Position numbers and translations under genes: made by a program. A DNA stretch of 64,000 nucleotides from a virus. The stretch spans positions 62,001 to 126,000 of the IMG/VR virus record IMGVR_UViG_3300036770_008715. One strand, 5' to 3'. Position 1 is the stretch's first letter. Every line of letters begins with the position of its first letter. Shown piece by piece: positions 61,515 through 64,000 of the stretch. The notes below the pieces were generated by a model. It saw nothing but the letters and a program-made list of their open reading frames with translations, had not been told where the DNA came from and made no database searches.

Positions 61515-64000
61515 TGGCAGAAAAACCTAAGAATAAGCCAACAAAGAAAACCAAGAAACTTCTTGAGGATCTTGAATCGCTCAGCACAATGGATTTCGCA
61601 AAAGAAAGATATCGCGAAACCAGAGGAGCAGGCGGAAGCAGAATTAGCGCACTACAGGCTAGCGTCAAGCGTTATGGCGAAGCTGGCGAGGCCAAGCGCA
61701 CACTAGCCACTGGTAAAAAAGGTGGCGCCGAAGAATTCTTCAAATATGCTGGATTTGAAAACCTTGGTATGATTGCTGGCGCTTTGTTTGATCGCAAGGC
61801 AACCAAAGAAGAAACAGAAGCTGCTCGCCAGACTCTTGGTATGAATAGTCAGGAAGAAGAGAAAAAAGAAAAGAAAGAAAAGGGTGGAGTTGATTCTAAG
61901 AAAGTTGATTATATTGTTAAGTCATCTCAAGATATAAAAGCTAAAATGGCGTCGATCTATGGTGCAATTGCACAGATTGATAAAAACGTATCTTATATTG
62001 TTGATCGGGTTGCGCCCAAACTTCTTGAAGCCAAAGAAGAAGGCGGCGAAGGCAGGAAACTATTACAGTTCGATCCACTAGCTCCAGCTGGCGAACAGTT
62101 CAGGCAAATAGCTGATTCTGGTAAAGCAACAGTAGCAAAGGCACCAAAAGAATACATGAAGTCTGCTACAATGAAAGCAGCACTTATGGGATCAATGCCA
62201 CCTCCAGCTGCAGCGACAACAGGCACATTCCAAGATCCAACCGAAAAAAGTTTTACCGAAGAATTTGCAAAGGAAGATCCAATTGCTATTCTTCGTCAAG
62301 ATATGAATACTAACTTTGAGAAGCTATTCAAGATTCTGGAAGAACAAAAAGAACAAATGGATAGTATGAACACTCCTTTGGGAAGTTTGTTGAGTATGGT
62401 TCCAACCGTAGTGGGGCTCGGATCGCTCGGTCCCATGCTAAAGAAAGTTGGAGGGGTTATACCAAAACTTGGTAAATTCTTGGGCCCAGCTGGTGCAGCT
62501 GCAATGGCAGGTTATATTGGTTATGAAGTTGGTAGTTGGCTGAATGAGAAATTCAAACTATCCGATAAACTTCTCAATCTTATGCCAGATCCAGATATCA
62601 CTCCTGAGCAAAGAAAGAAAGCTGCCGAGGAATCGAAACTTCCAGGGCAAGACGAAAGGCTGGCAGAAATTGGCTGGAAACAAGAAACAGACGATGAAGG
62701 GAATAGAATCTATACAGATTTGAAATCTAATAAAACATATAGATTCAATGAACTGACAAAAGAACAGCAGAACGCTATTGTTGATGCTAGAATGGCCGTT
62801 CCAAAAGAACCAAGCGGAATGCGAGGCGCACCAATTCCAGCGCAGTATGAAGAGCCATATGATTCTGTTCGGAATCCAATGCCTGGAACAGAGGGGGCGA
62901 AAAAGCCTGCTGCAGCAGCATCATCAACTCCATTGATGACAGTAGAACAGGCGCTAACTCCAACAGGAAAAATATCTGAGGCTGCACCAAACTCTGGCCC
63001 TCCATTAATGATGAAGTCTGCTGCTAATAAAGAAGGTGGAATTCCTAACGTTGCTCCAACACCACCCAAGAAAGTCAGCAATCAGCAGGGAAAGAACTCA
63101 ATGATCAAGGCTCTTGATAAAAAAGGAGTCACTGATCCAAAAGCCAGAGCTGCTATTATGGCGCAGGTTGCCCATGAATCTGGTGGATTTACTCAATTGT
63201 CTGAGAATCTGAAGTATTCTCCACCAAGACTAAAGCAAGTATTCTCATATTATAAGAGAAATCCTGAAGAAGCTGCAATCGATGCAGGCAATCCAGTTGC
63301 AGTTGCGAGTAAGGCATATGCAAGTCGACTTGGTAATGGTCCACCTCCAACAGGTGACGGCTGGGAATATCGTGGCCGTGGATTTATTCAGCTAACTGGT
63401 AAATCCAACTACAATCGATTTGGCGTCAATAACCCTGACGATCTACTCAGTCCAGATAAAGCCGCCGAGAATGCAGTTAATTATATGCTTGGATACAAAG
63501 GCGATTGGAGCGATGTAGCTGGTGTTACCAGATATGTCAATGGTAATGCTATGCTTGGCCTTAGCGAGCGAGCTGGATACTTTGATTCATTCCTGAACGA
63601 TCCAGAAGTAACTCAAGGAGGGAGCGCTGAAGCTGCTGCTGGTGGCGATACCAGTTCTTCCGCAGCTGCTGGAGCTGGTGGAGGTGCAATTGGTGTAGCT
63701 GCAGCGCCTGTAGGTGATACGGGAAATCAAGAAATACAAAGTGCACTTGGATCATTGACGTCAATGGCTGGAGCAGCCGAAGCAGTAGCGGGCGAAACTG
63801 CACTACAACAAAGCGGAGTTGTGTCGGGCGCACCTGGTGGTCCAGTCATACCAGCGGCAACAGGAGAGGGAACAGTACCTTCTGAACAAGGAGAGGGGAT
63901 TACCAAATCACAAACAAATGCCTTGTTAGATATCGCCGCCCAGAACAGAGCAAAGAATTCTGGTATCAGCGTAGAACAAGCAAAATCTGAATTATCTTTT
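61514..64000 (+). CDS. Tape-measure-like tail protein with GH19 hydrolase domain, partial
   Basis: At least 829 residues, open to the window edge. A basic N-terminus (KPKNKPTKKTKKLLEDLESL) and a coiled-coil region (EEEKKEKKEKGGVDSKKVDY, then KASIYGAIAQIDKNVSYIVD-like) come first, then a hydrophobic stretch at about residues 292-343 (SMVPTVVGLGSLGPMLKKVG, LGPAGAAAMAGYIGYEVGSW). Residues about 535-700 form a GH19-type glycosidase domain: AQVAHESGGFTQLSENLKYS with the two catalytic-type Glu residues and WEYRGRGFIQLTGKSNYNRF. An Ala/Gly-rich linker follows. Hub-side tape measure, likely aiding peptidoglycan crossing. Follows the gp26 frameshift gene by TAATG. Confidence 0.78.
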   Translation, partial: MAEKPKNKPTKKTKKLLEDLESLSTMDFAKERYRETRGAGGSRISALQASVKRYGEAGEAKRTLATGKKGGAEEFFKYAGFENLGMIAGALFDRKATKEETEAARQTLGMNSQEEEKKEKKEKGGVDSKKVDYIVKSSQDIKAKMASIYGAIAQIDKNVSYIVDRVAPKLLEAKEEGGEGRKLLQFDPLAPAGEQFRQIADSGKATVAKAPKEYMKSATMKAALMGSMPPPAAATTGTFQDPTEKSFTEEFAKEDPIAILRQDMNTNFEKLFKILEEQKEQMDSMNTPLGSLLSMVPTVVGLGSLGPMLKKVGGVIPKLGKFLGPAGAAAMAGYIGYEVGSWLNEKFKLSDKLLNLMPDPDITPEQRKKAAEESKLPGQDERLAEIGWKQETDDEGNRIYTDLKSNKTYRFNELTKEQQNAIVDARMAVPKEPSGMRGAPIPAQYEEPYDSVRNPMPGTEGAKKPAAAASSTPLMTVEQALTPTGKISEAAPNSGPPLMMKSAANKEGGIPNVAPTPPKKVSNQQGKNSMIKALDKKGVTDPKARAAIMAQVAHESGGFTQLSENLKYSPPRLKQVFSYYKRNPEEAAIDAGNPVAVASKAYASRLGNGPPPTGDGWEYRGRGFIQLTGKSNYNRFGVNNPDDLLSPDKAAENAVNYMLGYKGDWSDVAGVTRYVNGNAMLGLSERAGYFDSFLNDPEVTQGGSAEAAAGGDTSSSAAAGAGGGAIGVAAAPVGDTGNQEIQSALGSLTSMAGAAEAVAGETALQQSGVVSGAPGGPVIPAATGEGTVPSEQGEGITKSQTNALLDIAAQNRAKNSGISVEQAKSELSF

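Overview
The window is part of the genome of a large T4-related tailed phage (myovirus). It holds a contiguous set of baseplate and hub genes recognisable by family: counterparts of T4 gp4, gp5, gp6, gp7, gp8, gp25, gp26, gp27, gp48/54 and gp53. The sequence is AT-rich by eye and very gene-dense; no stretch longer than about 40 bases lacks a gene. I saw no rRNA, tRNA, integrase, transposase or CRISPR array. The DUF4815-type protein, the TANTFENWR start of one fibre and the collagen-like GAQGFQGIQG fibres suggest a marine or aquatic phage of the cyanophage/pelagiphage kind. The host cannot be read from this window.

Layout. Everything from 1 to 59002 is on the minus strand; everything from 59035 to the right edge is on the plus strand. 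The two blocks diverge from a 32-base gap that carries a perfect T4-type late promoter (TATAAATA) for the minus strand. Read from that gap leftwards, the minus block gives tube cap (gp48/54 type), gp53, gp27-like hub, gp5-like spike without a lysozyme domain, an unknown 520-aa protein, gp25, gp6, gp7 and gp8. Next come two very large structural proteins (1413 and 1056 aa), a small coiled-coil protein and a long adhesin/fibre region (about 1-36.9 kb). The fibre region holds collagen-like G-X-Y fibres, glycine-rich adhesins, beta-propellers, concanavalin-like and C1q-like domains, a right-handed beta-helix protein, a repeat fibre with 42-residue units and possible fibre chaperones. Within it sit two enzymes: a 2-oxoglutarate/Fe(II) oxygenase and a SAM methyltransferase.

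The plus block gives gp4 (head completion nuclease), a conserved 182-aa protein, a tail-tube-fold protein, gp26 and then a tape-measure-like protein that runs off the window. Between the last two, a T TTT TTT slip site would let ribosomes shift -1 and extend gp26 by 68 residues, like the lambda G/GT tail chaperones. The tape-measure-like protein carries a GH19-type peptidoglycan hydrolase domain, which may replace the lysozyme missing from gp5.

How it works together. The right third encodes the baseplate, hub and tail-tube initiation machinery. The left two thirds encode an unusually large, modular receptor-binding apparatus that shares N-terminal, linker and tip modules among paralogues. Many genes overlap as TAATG or ATGA, so translation is probably coupled. 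Late-promoter-like boxes that overlap the stop codon of the preceding gene re-initiate transcription at several fibre genes.
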